The position numbers and the translations under genes are program-made. Positions 24,223 through 33,560 of a stretch of 64,000 nt of DNA are shown piece after piece. The stretch comes from Paenibacillus_F chitinolyticus_A (GTDB lineage: Bacteria > Bacillota > Bacilli > Paenibacillales > NBRC-103111): NCBI RefSeq assembly GCF_045038035.1, contig NZ_CP173427.1:3782001-3846000 (forward strand), written 5' to 3'. How positions within the stretch are numbered: position 1 is the stretch's first letter; each line of letters starts with the position of its first letter. Under the pieces are notes generated by a model. It was not told the origin of the DNA and ran no database searches. It worked only from the letters and a program-made list of their open reading frames with translations.

Positions 24223-26161
24223 CTTTCGATTTCCCCTTTCGTCGCGAGGTGCGTTCGACTTGTGATCGTTTCAGATAAACTGCGGCCAGCGGCGGTACGC
24301 GAAGCGACAAGCTGTAGTCAAAACCGTGCAGCGGAACCGCTTCGCTCGAAAGCGGCTGCCGGTTGGCCTGGCCCGACCCGCCGTATGCCTCGTCATCGCT
24401 GTTAAAGATCTCCGCATACGTTCCCGGTCCGGGAACGCCGATCCGGTAATCCGGATGGACGACCGGCGTAAAGTTACACACGACGATGAGATCGTCCTTG
24501 GGCTTCTTGCCTTTGCGGATAAAAGCAACGACGCTCTGGCTGGAATCGTCGGGCGAAATCCACTGGAACCCGTCGTGGCCGTGATCGTTCTGCCATAAGG
24601 CAGGCTGCTCCAGGTAGAAGCGGTTCAAGGCCCGGACATAGGTCTGCATTTTGCCGTGCAGCTCATAGTCCAGCAAGAACCAGTCCAGATCCTCCAGGTC
24701 CTTCCATTCGTCGAACTGGGCGAATTCGCCGCCCATGAACAGAAGTTTTTTCCCCGGATGACCGGACATATAACCGTAAAGCACGCGGGTGTTGGCAAAC
24801 TTCTGCCAGTAATCTCCCGGCATTTTATGCAGAATGGACCGCTTGCCATGCACGACTTCATCATGCGAAAGCGGCAGTACGAAATTTTCGTTGAACGCGT
24901 ACATAAACGAGAACGTGATCAGACTATGATGATGTTTCCGGTGTATCGGGTCCAATTTCATATAGTTCAGCATGTCGTTCATCCAGCCCATGTTCCACTT
25001 GTAATTAAAGCCCAGCCCGCCCGCATCGACAGGCGCCGTAACTTGAGGCCAATCGGTGGAATCCTCGGCCATCATCAAGGCGTTCGGATAAGAGCCGAAG
25101 ACGACGGTATTTAATTTCTTCAAAAATTGGATCGCGGACGGATTTTCGTCCCCGCCATGCTCGTTCTTTACCCACATGGACTGCGGCTTGCCGAAATTCA
25201 GATACAGCATGCTCGCCACCGCATCGACCCGAATGCCGTCAATGTGATATTTGTCCATCCAGAACATCGCGTTGGAAATAAGGAAGCTGTGAACCTCCGG
25301 CTTGTTAAAATCAAAGGCCAGCGTCCCCCATTCCGGCTTTTCGGCCAGATTGGGCGCGTCCGGTTCATAGAGCGGTTGTCCGTCAAACTGGCGCAGGCCG
25401 TGGGCATCTTTGCAGAAATGACCCGGCACCCAGTCCATGATGACGCCGATGCCCGCCTGGTGACACCTATCCACGAAATACATAAAGTCTCTCGGTTCGC
25501 CGAACCGGCTCGTCACCGAAAAATAGCCCGTCGCCTGGTAGCCCCAGGAACGGTCGAAAGGATGCTCCGCAAGCGGAAGCAGCTCGATATGGGTATACCC
25601 CATTTCGAGAACGTAGGCGACAAGTTCGTCCGCCAGCTCCCGGTAGGAGAGGAGCACGTCCTCTTCGCGGCTTTTCTTCTTCCATGTTCCTAGATGAACT
25701 TCGTAAATGTTTAAAGGCTGATCGTACGCCGGTTTGCGGGCGCGCTGGCGCCGCCAGTTCTGGTCTCCCCACTTATACCCGTCCAAATTATAAAAGCGGG
25801 AAGCGGTTCCCGGGCGCAGCTCCGAATAAACGGCATAAGGATCGGCTTTCAGGATGATCCGGCCGTCCGGTGTGCGGATTTCATATTTGTATAAGGAGCC
25901 TTCCGCCAGACCGGGAACCGCAAGCGTCCAGATGCCGCCGGATTCCGGCACGGTCTCCATGCGGTGGTTTTCTCCGTTCCATTCGTTAAAATCGCCGACG
26001 ACGCGCACTTCACGGGCATGAGGCGCCCAAACGGTAAAGCGTACGGCCGTTGTCTTACCCCTTTTCTCTGCGTGTGCCCCGAATAGGCGATAACTGTGAT
26101 AAGAAGTTCCTTCATGGAACAAGTAGATGTCTTCGGAGCCGGGGATCTGTTTACCCGCCAT
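24212..26161 (-). CDS. glgB: 1,4-alpha-glucan branching enzyme
   Basis: 649 residues from ATG 26161 (MAGKQIPGSED). GAGGGGG lies 14 nt upstream; a TTG nine nt before the ATG is better spaced and may be the true start. Upstream in-frame ATGs at 26194 and 26272 are unlikely, because the SigB-type -10 (26201-26206) would place the RNA start near 26194. A CBM48 N-domain (about 20-130) precedes the GH13 barrel, with DGIRVDAVASMLY (nucleophile Asp), MMAEDST (acid Glu) and LSHDEVVHGK, then the C-terminal beta domain. It makes alpha-1,6 branches. First gene of the operon. Confidence 0.95.
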   Translation of the reverse strand: MAGKQIPGSEDIYLFHEGTSYHSYRLFGAHAEKRGKTTAVRFTVWAPHAREVRVVGDFNEWNGENHRMETVPESGGIWTLAVPGLAEGSLYKYEIRTPDGRIILKADPYAVYSELRPGTASRFYNLDGYKWGDQNWRRQRARKPAYDQPLNIYEVHLGTWKKKSREEDVLLSYRELADELVAYVLEMGYTHIELLPLAEHPFDRSWGYQATGYFSVTSRFGEPRDFMYFVDRCHQAGIGVIMDWVPGHFCKDAHGLRQFDGQPLYEPDAPNLAEKPEWGTLAFDFNKPEVHSFLISNAMFWMDKYHIDGIRVDAVASMLYLNFGKPQSMWVKNEHGGDENPSAIQFLKKLNTVVFGSYPNALMMAEDSTDWPQVTAPVDAGGLGFNYKWNMGWMNDMLNYMKLDPIHRKHHHSLITFSFMYAFNENFVLPLSHDEVVHGKRSILHKMPGDYWQKFANTRVLYGYMSGHPGKKLLFMGGEFAQFDEWKDLEDLDWFLLDYELHGKMQTYVRALNRFYLEQPALWQNDHGHDGFQWISPDDSSQSVVAFIRKGKKPKDDLIVVCNFTPVVHPDYRIGVPGPGTYAEIFNSDDEAYGGSGQANRQPLSSEAVPLHGFDYSLSLRVPPLAAVYLKRSQVERTSRRKGKSKDAK

Positions 26162-26200
26162 ATGCTTCAACCCATCCCCCTCTTGTATAGTCATCTTTTT

Positions 26201-26226
26201 GTACCCGATTCGGCACTCCGTGAAAC
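26201..26226 (-). promoter_or_regulatory. SigB-type promoter of the glgBCDA operon
   Basis: On the minus strand GTTTCA, a 14-bp spacer and GGGTAC match the SigB pattern. The predicted RNA start is near 26194, giving a leader of about 33 nt before the glgB ATG. The same -35 hexamer GTTTCA is found at the rsbV, GlsB-like and other stress promoters in this window. Confidence 0.6.
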
Positions 26227-26412
26227 GAATAGGCGCTTTATCGGGCACACTCCTTATATTGGCTTCCATCAAGGGATGTTGTACAATAGATGCTTAGAAG
26301 AAAACGGTGTTAAAAACCGCAAGTTATACCGGCATCCGCCCGCGGACGGATTGCTGTTTTTGCATGAGGAACCGCTGTACATTTTGACGCGAGGAAAGAA
26401 GGAAATGAACCG

Positions 26413-27279
26413 ATGTATGTAGCTAATCGCTGGAACGACTATGAACTCCTGGACACCGGCGGAGGAGAAAAACTCGAACGCTGGGGTTCTTATGTATTGC
26501 GGCGTCCCGACCCGCAAATTATTTGGCCGCTGACGGCCGAAACGGCAATCTGGAAGCAGGCCGAGGGGCATTACCGGCGCAGCTCTTCCGGAGGCGGCAA
26601 CTGGGACTTCCGCCAGAACCTGCCGGAACGCTGGACGATCTCGTATGACAACAAACTCCGGTTTCATATTAAACCGACCGGATTCAAGCATACGGGCCTC
26701 TTCCCCGAGCAGGCCGCCAACTGGGACTGGATGATGGACAAGATAAGCAATGCCGGCCGTCCCATTAAAGTGCTGAATCTGTTCGCTTACACGGGCGGCG
26801 CCACTGTCGCCTGCGCCCACGCGGGCGCTTCGGTCGTCCATGTCGACGCTTCGAAAGGCGTTGTGCAGTGGGCGAAAGAAAACCTCGAGCTGTCCGGCCT
26901 TGCAGACCGCCATGTGCGATTCATTACGGACGACGTATTCAAATTCGTCCAGCGCGAGCAGCGCCGCGGCAACAAATACGACGCCATCATCATGGACCCT
27001 CCGTCCTACGGACGCGGACCGAACGGGGAAACCTGGAAGCTTGAGGACGATTTGTATCCGTTTATCGAGACGTGCATGACGATCTTATCGGACAACCCGC
27101 TGTTCCTGCTCGTCAATTCGTATACGACCGGCATCTCTTCCACGGTGCTCAAAAATATTTTGACCCTGGCGATGCACAAGCGTTACGGCGGACAGATCAC
27201 CGCAGGCGAAATCGGGCTTCCGATCACCGCAAGCGAGCTGACGCTGCCGTGCGGGATTCTCGGCCGCTGGGAGGCGTAA
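26413..27279 (+). CDS. Class I SAM-dependent methyltransferase, probable rRNA methyltransferase
   Basis: 288 residues of the RlmI/COG1092-like type. A mostly beta N-terminal region of about 90 residues is followed by a Rossmann-type methyltransferase fold. It has the SAM-binding motif LNLFAYTGGATVACA (about 114-128), an acidic motif VHVDASKG and the catalytic-region motif IMDPPSYGRG. These point to methylation of a base in RNA. The ATG follows AAGAAGGAAA. The RluA-type gene starts three nt after its stop, so the two RNA-modification genes form an operon. Confidence 0.85.
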   Translation: MYVANRWNDYELLDTGGGEKLERWGSYVLRRPDPQIIWPLTAETAIWKQAEGHYRRSSSGGGNWDFRQNLPERWTISYDNKLRFHIKPTGFKHTGLFPEQAANWDWMMDKISNAGRPIKVLNLFAYTGGATVACAHAGASVVHVDASKGVVQWAKENLELSGLADRHVRFITDDVFKFVQREQRRGNKYDAIIMDPPSYGRGPNGETWKLEDDLYPFIETCMTILSDNPLFLLVNSYTTGISSTVLKNILTLAMHKRYGGQITAGEIGLPITASELTLPCGILGRWEA

Positions 27280-27282
27280 GCC

Positions 27283-28020
27283 ATGGCGGGACCGAAGCAT
27301 TCGGCGGACGGGGCGGCGATTCCCGTCCTCTACGAAGACAATCACGTGCTCGTCGTGGAGAAGCCCGTCAATATGCCGACGCAGGAGGACAGCTCGCGCG
27401 ATCCCGATCTTCTGAGCGTGCTCAAGGAAGACCTGAAGCGCCGGCATCATAAGCCGGGCAACGTCTTCCTCGGGCTCGTGCACCGGCTTGACCGTCCCGT
27501 CGGCGGCGTCATGGTGTTCGCCAAAACGTCCAAGGCGGCTTCCCGCCTCTCGGACAGCGTGCGGACACGGACGTTCGACAAGACGTACGCGGCCGTCGTG
27601 CGGGGCAGACCCAAGGAGCCGCAGGGCTCCCTGCGGCACTGGCTGCTCAAGGATACGCGGACAAACACCGTATCCGTGGTCAAACCCGGCAAGGACGGCG
27701 CCAAAGAGGCGCTCCTTGACTACCGGGTGCTCGGCAGCGCCGAAGGGCTCAGCCTCGTCCTGGTGAAGCTGCACACGGGCAGGCCGCATCAGATCCGGGT
27801 ACAGCTGGCGGCCATCGGCTGCCCTCTGTACGGGGATCAGCGGTACGGCGCCGGAGCGAACGAACCGGGACAGCAGCTTGCTCTCTGGTCGGCCCGGTTA
27901 TCCTTCCCGCACCCGACGCAGCAGGAGACGCTCACCTTCCGGTCAGTGCCTCCCGAGCGCCATCCCTGGTTCTTGTGGCAGGAGCTAGTTCGCAACCTTC
28001 CCGAGCAGATAAACGAGTAG
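27283..28020 (+). CDS. RluA-family pseudouridine synthase
   Basis: 245 residues; isomerises uridine in rRNA or tRNA. The catalytic Asp lies in VHRLDRPVGG, and KTYAAVV, LHTGRPHQIR and CPLYGDQRYG are the conserved family motifs. It lacks an S4 domain, as in the shorter RluA/YhcT-type enzymes. It begins directly after the methyltransferase gene. Its last 36 nt overlap the 3' end of the convergent MarR gene. Which RNA position it modifies cannot be told. Confidence 0.9.
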   Translation: MAGPKHSADGAAIPVLYEDNHVLVVEKPVNMPTQEDSSRDPDLLSVLKEDLKRRHHKPGNVFLGLVHRLDRPVGGVMVFAKTSKAASRLSDSVRTRTFDKTYAAVVRGRPKEPQGSLRHWLLKDTRTNTVSVVKPGKDGAKEALLDYRVLGSAEGLSLVLVKLHTGRPHQIRVQLAAIGCPLYGDQRYGAGANEPGQQLALWSARLSFPHPTQQETLTFRSVPPERHPWFLWQELVRNLPEQINE

Positions 28021-28395
28021 CTGCTGATTGTGGGAGGAAATGCGGCTGAGATACGCGTCCAGCACTTCCTCACGGATCTGCAGCCCGCGCTCCCACTCGG
28101 ATTTCCCTTTGTCCGTCGCGTCGACCCATACGACGCGGCGGTCTTTTTCATCCCGGCTCCGGGTAATGAGCCCCGCCCGCTCCATGCGGTCCAGCAGGGT
28201 CGTCACGGCCGCCGGCGTCGTAGCCAAATATTCAATAAAATCGGAAGGCTTCATCGTGCCGTTCGCAGCAAGCAACTCCAGCACGTGAAGCTGGCCTTCC
28301 GTTATCGTCGGTGCAAGCTGGTCTTCCATATTGGATTTGAGCTCCTTGGAAAGCTTCGTCCACAGTTTCGCAAATTCTACCGAATACAATTGCAA
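27985..28395 (-). CDS. MarR-family transcriptional regulator
   Basis: 136 residues with the MarR winged helix: DNA-binding helices around MKPSDFIEYLATTPAAVTTLLDRMERAGLI (about 54-85) and the wing with RSRDEKDRRVVWVDATDKG. The start is a TTG (28395) five nt after GGAGG. Its 3' end overlaps the RluA gene by 36 nt on the opposite strand. Possible autoregulatory half-sites GTTAAT lie upstream at about 28466-28480. Ligand and targets are unknown. Confidence 0.9.
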   Translation of the reverse strand: MQLYSVEFAKLWTKLSKELKSNMEDQLAPTITEGQLHVLELLAANGTMKPSDFIEYLATTPAAVTTLLDRMERAGLITRSRDEKDRRVVWVDATDKGKSEWERGLQIREEVLDAYLSRISSHNQQLLVYLLGKVAN

Positions 28396-28865
28396 TCACT
28401 CCTCCGATTCAAGGCTCATCCACTCTTCTATCCAAGTATATCACGTGTCCAATGGCGAAATATAGGTTAATGCCGTTAATACTTTAAGACAATAAGCCGG
28501 GCATTTCGCGCCTTTTCGCTAAGTTACGGGCTCTGCCGGCGGAAAAGTTGTCCGAATTGCGAGAACCGACGCCTGCGTCTTTAGCCTCTTTTTTGCGCTT
28601 CTCATTTTCCTCTCCGGCGTTTCCGCTCCTTCGCCCGGCATCTTTTTAAAGGATTAAATTCCCACATTTTCCACCCTCCGCTTATGCTCGCCTAACGTTT
28701 TGCACAAAATCCCGTCCACCCGCTTCTTCTTTCAGTCCGCATCCCTCTCCTACTTCCACTCCTCTGCACGCTTCTCTTCCCCTGTTCTCTAAAACGCGGC
28801 TGTCCCGCACATTTCTGGGCGGATGCACATACACTGTAAGTAAACGGCTGAAGGAGGGATTGCCC
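28396..28865. other. Intergenic region, 470 bp
   Basis: Just upstream of the MarR gene, two direct GTTAAT hexamers lie within about 15 bp and may be a regulator site. The remainder (about 28500-28850) is pyrimidine-rich on the plus strand. I see no gene, RNA structure or terminator in it. It ends with the AAGGAGG of the 55-aa small ORF. Confidence 0.4.
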
Positions 28866-29033
28866 GTGCACATAAAAAAAAGCGCGCTGGGAAAGCGCGC
28901 ACTTGATCTTGGTTTATTGAAGGACCCGGGCTGGCTCGAACGTCTGGACGAACAAGTGCCTCTGTGGGTCGTACTGGAAATCGCTTTTCAGCTCATGGAA
29001 ACGATGGATCCGCCTACCACCAGCTATGATTGA
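28866..29033 (+). CDS. Small conserved-looking 55-aa protein
   Basis: A GTG-initiated frame of 55 codons lies behind a consensus AAGGAGGG with 6-8 nt spacing. The product starts with a basic segment (HIKKSALGKRAL) and continues with an amphipathic, Leu/Trp-rich part (DPGWLERLDEQVPLWVVLE). It ends DPPTTSYD, with no membrane segment or signal peptide. The frame overlaps the predicted parC terminator of the opposite strand at codons 3-12. Codon use and the RBS favour a real gene, but no promoter is obvious and no function can be offered. Confidence 0.6.
   Translation: MHIKKSALGKRALDLGLLKDPGWLERLDEQVPLWVVLEIAFQLMETMDPPTTSYD
28874..28900 (-). terminator. Terminator of parE-parC, inside a small ORF of the other strand
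   Basis: On the minus strand GCGCGC, a 7-nt loop, GCGCGC and eight T form a canonical intrinsic terminator about 150 nt past the parC stop. The same DNA encodes residues 3-12 of the plus-strand 55-aa ORF. Confidence 0.75.
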
Positions 29034-29051
29034 TATTTAATGGGAAATGTG

Positions 29052-31514
29052 TCACGCGTTCGGCGGACGTTTATCCAGGCTTGCGTTCTTAACAAGGGCG
29101 GCAATGCTTCCGCCTTTCGAAACCGGCACAAGCTGCTTTCCAATCGATTTACGGTCATCAAGCGGGGCCTGGTTGGTTTTGAAGACAGTTTTCTCTCCGC
29201 TGCTGTTCCAGGCAGCGATTTCGTAGTCCTGTTTGAAATAGAACATGCCGACCAGCTCGCTGCCGTTAGATTTCACGCGCTTGCCTTCCTTAAATTCAAA
29301 CGTGCCGATCCCTTTGCCTCCGCGTCCCTGCAGCGGGTAATCCACCAGCAGTGTACGTTTGGCATAGCCGAGATCGGAGATTACGAGCACCTCGCCCTCA
29401 TCTCCGTACACCCAATCCGCCGCAACCACTTCATCGCCTTCCCGCAGCTGAAGCCCGCGGACTCCCGCCGCGGCGCGCCCCATCGGATTGACTTCCTCCT
29501 CGCGGAAACGGATGCTCATCCCCTGCTTCGTCGCAAGCATGATATCCTTCGTTCCGTCGCTGAGCTGGACATGCAGGATCTCGTCGCCGGCTCCTACTTT
29601 ACAAGCGACAATGCCGCTGGAGCGGTTCGTGTAATACTCCTTTAGGTCGGTCCGTTTGACCTGCCCTTTACGGGTAATGAAGACTAGCGATTTGCCTTCT
29701 TCGTTAAAATCTTTCACGGGGATCATGTCCACGATCCGGTCATCTTTCGCAATCGGAATAATGTTCACGATAGCGGTGCCGTTATCTTTCCATTTGTACT
29801 CCGGAATGAGATGGACGGGAAGCAGGAAATACTGCCCCTTGTTTGTGAAAATGAGCAGGCTTTCGATCGTGTTGACTTCCTTCAGATGGCGGAGATAGTC
29901 GCCTTCCTTAAGTCCCGTGTTGTCGACCGTGCCTCCGGATCTAGTATAAGAGAGCAGGCTTGTCCGTTTGATATACCCTTCGTTGGACAGCGTAACGAGA
30001 ACGTCCTCCGGCGTCACCATCACTTCCAGGTTAACCTTGATTTCCTCAACCTCGTTCTGAATGTCCGACCGGCGCTCAATGCCGTACTTTGTACGGATTT
30101 CGTTCATTTCGTCCTTGATTACGCCGAGGAGCTTCTTCGTGCTTCCCAGAATGCCGCGCAGATGATTAATCGTCTTCTGCACGTCTTTCAGTTCTTTTTC
30201 CAGCGAAGTAATTTCCAGGTTCGTCAGCCTGTAAAGCTGGAGTACCAGAATCGCATCGGCCTGGCGCTCCGTGAAACCAAACTGGGTGACGAGATTTTTC
30301 TGGGCATCGAGACGGTTTTTGGACGCTTTGATGGCCGCGATGACTTCATCCAGAATGTTCAGCGCCTTGACAAGCCCTTCTAGGACATGTGCACGGTCTT
30401 CCGCCCTCTCGAGATCGTACTGGGAGCGGAACGTGACAACTTCCTTCTGGTGCTCGATATAGGCCGACAGCATGTCTTTCAAACCGAGCTGCTTCGGCGT
30501 CTTGTTCACGATGGCCACCATATTGAAATTATAGGTGACCTGGAGATCGGTCTTTTTCAAGAGATAAGCCAGAATCCCTTGGGCGTCGGCTTCCTTCTTC
30601 AGCTCCACAACGATGCGCATGCCGTCTCTTCCGCTCTCGTCGCGGACTTCCGCAATGCCTTCGACTTTTTTCTCCAGACGGATGTTTTCAATGGCGGTAA
30701 CCAGTCTCGACTTCACGACTTGGTACGGAATTTCCGTCACCACAATCTGCTGCCGGCCCGCTTTGAGGTCCTGAATCTCCGTCTTGGAACGGACGTAAAT
30801 GCGGCCTTTGCCCGTATTGTACGCGTCCCGGATGCCTTCCTCGCCCATGATGATGCCCCCCGTCGGAAAATCGGGGCCTTTCATATAGCGCATCAGCTCT
30901 TCTATGCCGATTTCGGGCGCATCGATCAGCGCCGTGCACGCATCAATCACTTCACGCAGGTTATGCGGCGGAATCTCGGTCGCAAATCCGGACGATATCC
31001 CGCTTACGCCGTTAACCAGCAGGTTCGGATAACGGGAAGGAAGAACAACGGGCTCTTTGGTCGTATTGTCAAAATTATCTTTGAAAAGAACGGTCCGCTT
31101 CTCGATATCGCGAAGCAGTTCCATCGCAATGGGCGATAGCCTTGCTTCGGTATACCGCATAGCGGCAGCCGGATCATCGTCGATCGAGCCCCAGTTGCCG
31201 TGGCCGTCGACGAGCACGTGGCCCATTTTCCAAGGCTGCGCCATCCGCACCATGCCTTCGTAGATGGGACCGTCTCCGTGAGGATGATAGTTACCCATGA
31301 CATCCCCGACCGTCTTCGCCGACTTCCGGTACGGTTTGTCCGGAGTATTCCCGGAATCGTACATGGCATACAAGATGCGGCGCTGCACGGGCTTCAGTCC
31401 GTCACGGACATCGGGAATCGCCCGGTCTTGAATAATATATTTAGAGTAGCGGCCGAACCGGTCCCCTACTACTTCCTCCAGAAACGCGGGTAAAAACTGT
31501 TCCAAACTGCTCAA
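29052..31514 (-). CDS. parC: DNA topoisomerase IV subunit A
   Basis: 820 residues; the breakage-reunion subunit that decatenates chromosomes. The catalytic Tyr lies in AAMRYTEARLS, and beta-pinwheel repeats fill the C-terminal third. The quinolone-resistance region reads NYHPHGDGPIYEGMVRM: Gly and Pro occupy the two positions that are usually Ser-Ser or Ser-Thr in ParC/GrlA. The Glu four residues later is kept. The start is a TTG (31514) behind AGAGGTGA. It lies 24 nt downstream of parE in one operon. Confidence 0.96.
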   Translation of the reverse strand: MSSLEQFLPAFLEEVVGDRFGRYSKYIIQDRAIPDVRDGLKPVQRRILYAMYDSGNTPDKPYRKSAKTVGDVMGNYHPHGDGPIYEGMVRMAQPWKMGHVLVDGHGNWGSIDDDPAAAMRYTEARLSPIAMELLRDIEKRTVLFKDNFDNTTKEPVVLPSRYPNLLVNGVSGISSGFATEIPPHNLREVIDACTALIDAPEIGIEELMRYMKGPDFPTGGIIMGEEGIRDAYNTGKGRIYVRSKTEIQDLKAGRQQIVVTEIPYQVVKSRLVTAIENIRLEKKVEGIAEVRDESGRDGMRIVVELKKEADAQGILAYLLKKTDLQVTYNFNMVAIVNKTPKQLGLKDMLSAYIEHQKEVVTFRSQYDLERAEDRAHVLEGLVKALNILDEVIAAIKASKNRLDAQKNLVTQFGFTERQADAILVLQLYRLTNLEITSLEKELKDVQKTINHLRGILGSTKKLLGVIKDEMNEIRTKYGIERRSDIQNEVEEIKVNLEVMVTPEDVLVTLSNEGYIKRTSLLSYTRSGGTVDNTGLKEGDYLRHLKEVNTIESLLIFTNKGQYFLLPVHLIPEYKWKDNGTAIVNIIPIAKDDRIVDMIPVKDFNEEGKSLVFITRKGQVKRTDLKEYYTNRSSGIVACKVGAGDEILHVQLSDGTKDIMLATKQGMSIRFREEEVNPMGRAAAGVRGLQLREGDEVVAADWVYGDEGEVLVISDLGYAKRTLLVDYPLQGRGGKGIGTFEFKEGKRVKSNGSELVGMFYFKQDYEIAAWNSSGEKTVFKTNQAPLDDRKSIGKQLVPVSKGGSIAALVKNASLDKRPPNA

Positions 31515-31538
31515 CTCGGTTCACCTCTAGACGTTCAG

Positions 31539-33512
31539 TCACTCTTCGGATTCGGTAAAGTCTACATTTTCGATAATCCATCGTTTGCGCGGATCGACTT
31601 TGTCGCCCATCAGCGTCGATACCCGGCGCTCCGCCTTGGCCGCGTCCTCAATCTGCACTTGCAGCAACGTGCGGCTTCCCGGGTCCATCGTCGTTTCCCA
31701 CAACTGGTTCGGGTTCATTTCTCCCAGTCCTTTATAGCGCTGCAGTTCGATGCCTTTGCCCAGATCCTTATGGAGCGCCTGCAGTTGATCATCGGTCCAA
31801 GCGTAGTGGACCGCGCTGTTTTTGCCTGCTTTCTTGGTCACTTTAAAAAGAGGCGGCTGAGCGATAAAGACTTTGCCGTTATCTATTAAAGGTTTCATGT
31901 ACCGGTAGAAAAACGTCAGTAGCAGCACCTGAATATGGGCGCCGTCCGTGTCGGCATCGGTCATGATAATGATTTTGCCGTAGTTGCTCTCCTCGAGGGC
32001 GAATTCGGAGCCTACTCCCGCGCCGATAGTCGCGATGATCGCCCTGTACTCGTCGTTCTTGAGAATATCGGCGAGCTTCGCTTTCTCGGGGTTCAGCGGC
32101 TTCCCTTTAAGAGGCAGGATCGCCTGATGCTTCGAATCGCGGCCCTGCTTCGCGGAGCCTCCCGCGGAATCGCCTTCCACGATGAACAACTCGTTGCGGG
32201 CGTAATCTTTCGACTGCGCCGGCGTCAGCTTGCCTCCGAGATTGGAGCTTTCGCTGCGGCCTTTCTTGCCGCTGCGCACTTCCTCGCGCGCTTTGCGGGC
32301 CGCTTCACGGGCCTTGGCCGACTGGATCGCTTTTTTCAGCATGCTCTGGGCGATTTGCGGGTTTTCCTCCAGGAATACGGCCATTTTCTCCGACACGATA
32401 GCGTCTACGGCACTTCTTGCCGATGCGCTGCCGAGCTGGTCTTTCGTCTGGCCGACGAATTCAACCTCGCCCATCTTGATGTTGATTACCGCCATCATGC
32501 CTTCCCGCAGGTCGGTTCCGTCGAGATTTTTTTCTTTTTCCTTCAAAATAGCGGTTTTGCGGGCATATTCGTTCATCGCCCGCGTATAGGCGATTTTAAA
32601 CCCGGTTTCATGGGTCCCGCCGCCGCGTGTCGGAATCGAGTTCACGAACGAAGCGATCGTTTCCGTGTAGCCGTCGTTATACTGGAGCGCGACTTCCACC
32701 TCGATGTCGTCCTTCTCGGATGCGAAGTGGATCACGTCGTGCATGACCGATTTGCCCTCGTTGAGGAACTTGACGAACTCGCTCGCTCCGCCGTCGTATT
32801 TGAACGTTTCGGCCTGGTCCGTGCGCTCGTCTTTCAGAATGACCTCCAGCCCGGAGTTCAGAAAAGCGATTTCCTGAAGCCGTTCGGCGAGGGTATCGTA
32901 GCTGATCGCAATGCCGTTCTGGAAAACGCGGCGGTCCGGCTTGAAGGTAACGCGCGTACCTGTTTTGTTCGTGGTCCCCGTCACCTCCAGTCCGGTTCTC
33001 GGTTCCCCTACATGCTCCACGCCCTTCTCGTCGACCCAATATTCGAAACGCTGTTTATGTATCTTGCCGTCTCGAAAGATCGTGACTTCCAGCCACTCGG
33101 ACAGAGCGTTCGTTACGGAAGCGCCGACGCCGTGAAGGCCGCCGGACTTCTTGTACCCGCCGCCGCCGAATTTTCCTCCGGCATGAAGAATCGTAAATAC
33201 AACCTGCGGCGTAGGTATGCCGGTCTTGTGCATGCCGGTCGGGATGCCCCGGCCGTTATCCTGTACGGTGACGGATCCGTCTTTATGAAGCGTCACCTCA
33301 ATTTTGGAACCATGCTTCGCGAGGTGTTCATCGACCGCGTTATCGACGATTTCCCAAACCAGATGATGCAGTCCCGAAGTACTTGTGCTGCCGATGTACA
33401 TGCCCGGCCTTTTGCGGACAGCCGTCAGCCCCTCCAGTACCTGAATCGCATCGGCATCGTATTCCGCCGGCTGGTTCGGTTGATTCGTCATCATCTCTAG
33501 CTGCTCGGTCAT
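31539..33512 (-). CDS. parE: DNA topoisomerase IV subunit B
   Basis: 657 residues from ATG 33512 (MTEQLEMM), chosen for AAGGAGG at seven nt; the in-frame start at 33557 has none. A GHKL ATPase domain (EIVDNAVDEH, GRGIPTGMH, GGLHGVGASVTNALS), transducer domain and TOPRIM domain (EGDSAGGSAKQGRD, DADTDGAHI) are in the usual order. It supplies ATP-driven strand passage to ParC. It follows the ABC-2 permease gene by 48 nt and may have its own promoter in or before that gap. Confidence 0.96.
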   Translation of the reverse strand: MTEQLEMMTNQPNQPAEYDADAIQVLEGLTAVRKRPGMYIGSTSTSGLHHLVWEIVDNAVDEHLAKHGSKIEVTLHKDGSVTVQDNGRGIPTGMHKTGIPTPQVVFTILHAGGKFGGGGYKKSGGLHGVGASVTNALSEWLEVTIFRDGKIHKQRFEYWVDEKGVEHVGEPRTGLEVTGTTNKTGTRVTFKPDRRVFQNGIAISYDTLAERLQEIAFLNSGLEVILKDERTDQAETFKYDGGASEFVKFLNEGKSVMHDVIHFASEKDDIEVEVALQYNDGYTETIASFVNSIPTRGGGTHETGFKIAYTRAMNEYARKTAILKEKEKNLDGTDLREGMMAVINIKMGEVEFVGQTKDQLGSASARSAVDAIVSEKMAVFLEENPQIAQSMLKKAIQSAKAREAARKAREEVRSGKKGRSESSNLGGKLTPAQSKDYARNELFIVEGDSAGGSAKQGRDSKHQAILPLKGKPLNPEKAKLADILKNDEYRAIIATIGAGVGSEFALEESNYGKIIIMTDADTDGAHIQVLLLTFFYRYMKPLIDNGKVFIAQPPLFKVTKKAGKNSAVHYAWTDDQLQALHKDLGKGIELQRYKGLGEMNPNQLWETTMDPGSRTLLQVQIEDAAKAERRVSTLMGDKVDPRKRWIIENVDFTESEE

Positions 33513-33560
33513 CGAAGCGCCTCCTTCTTTCCTTTTTCCATTCCCGAACGGGTTCATACG

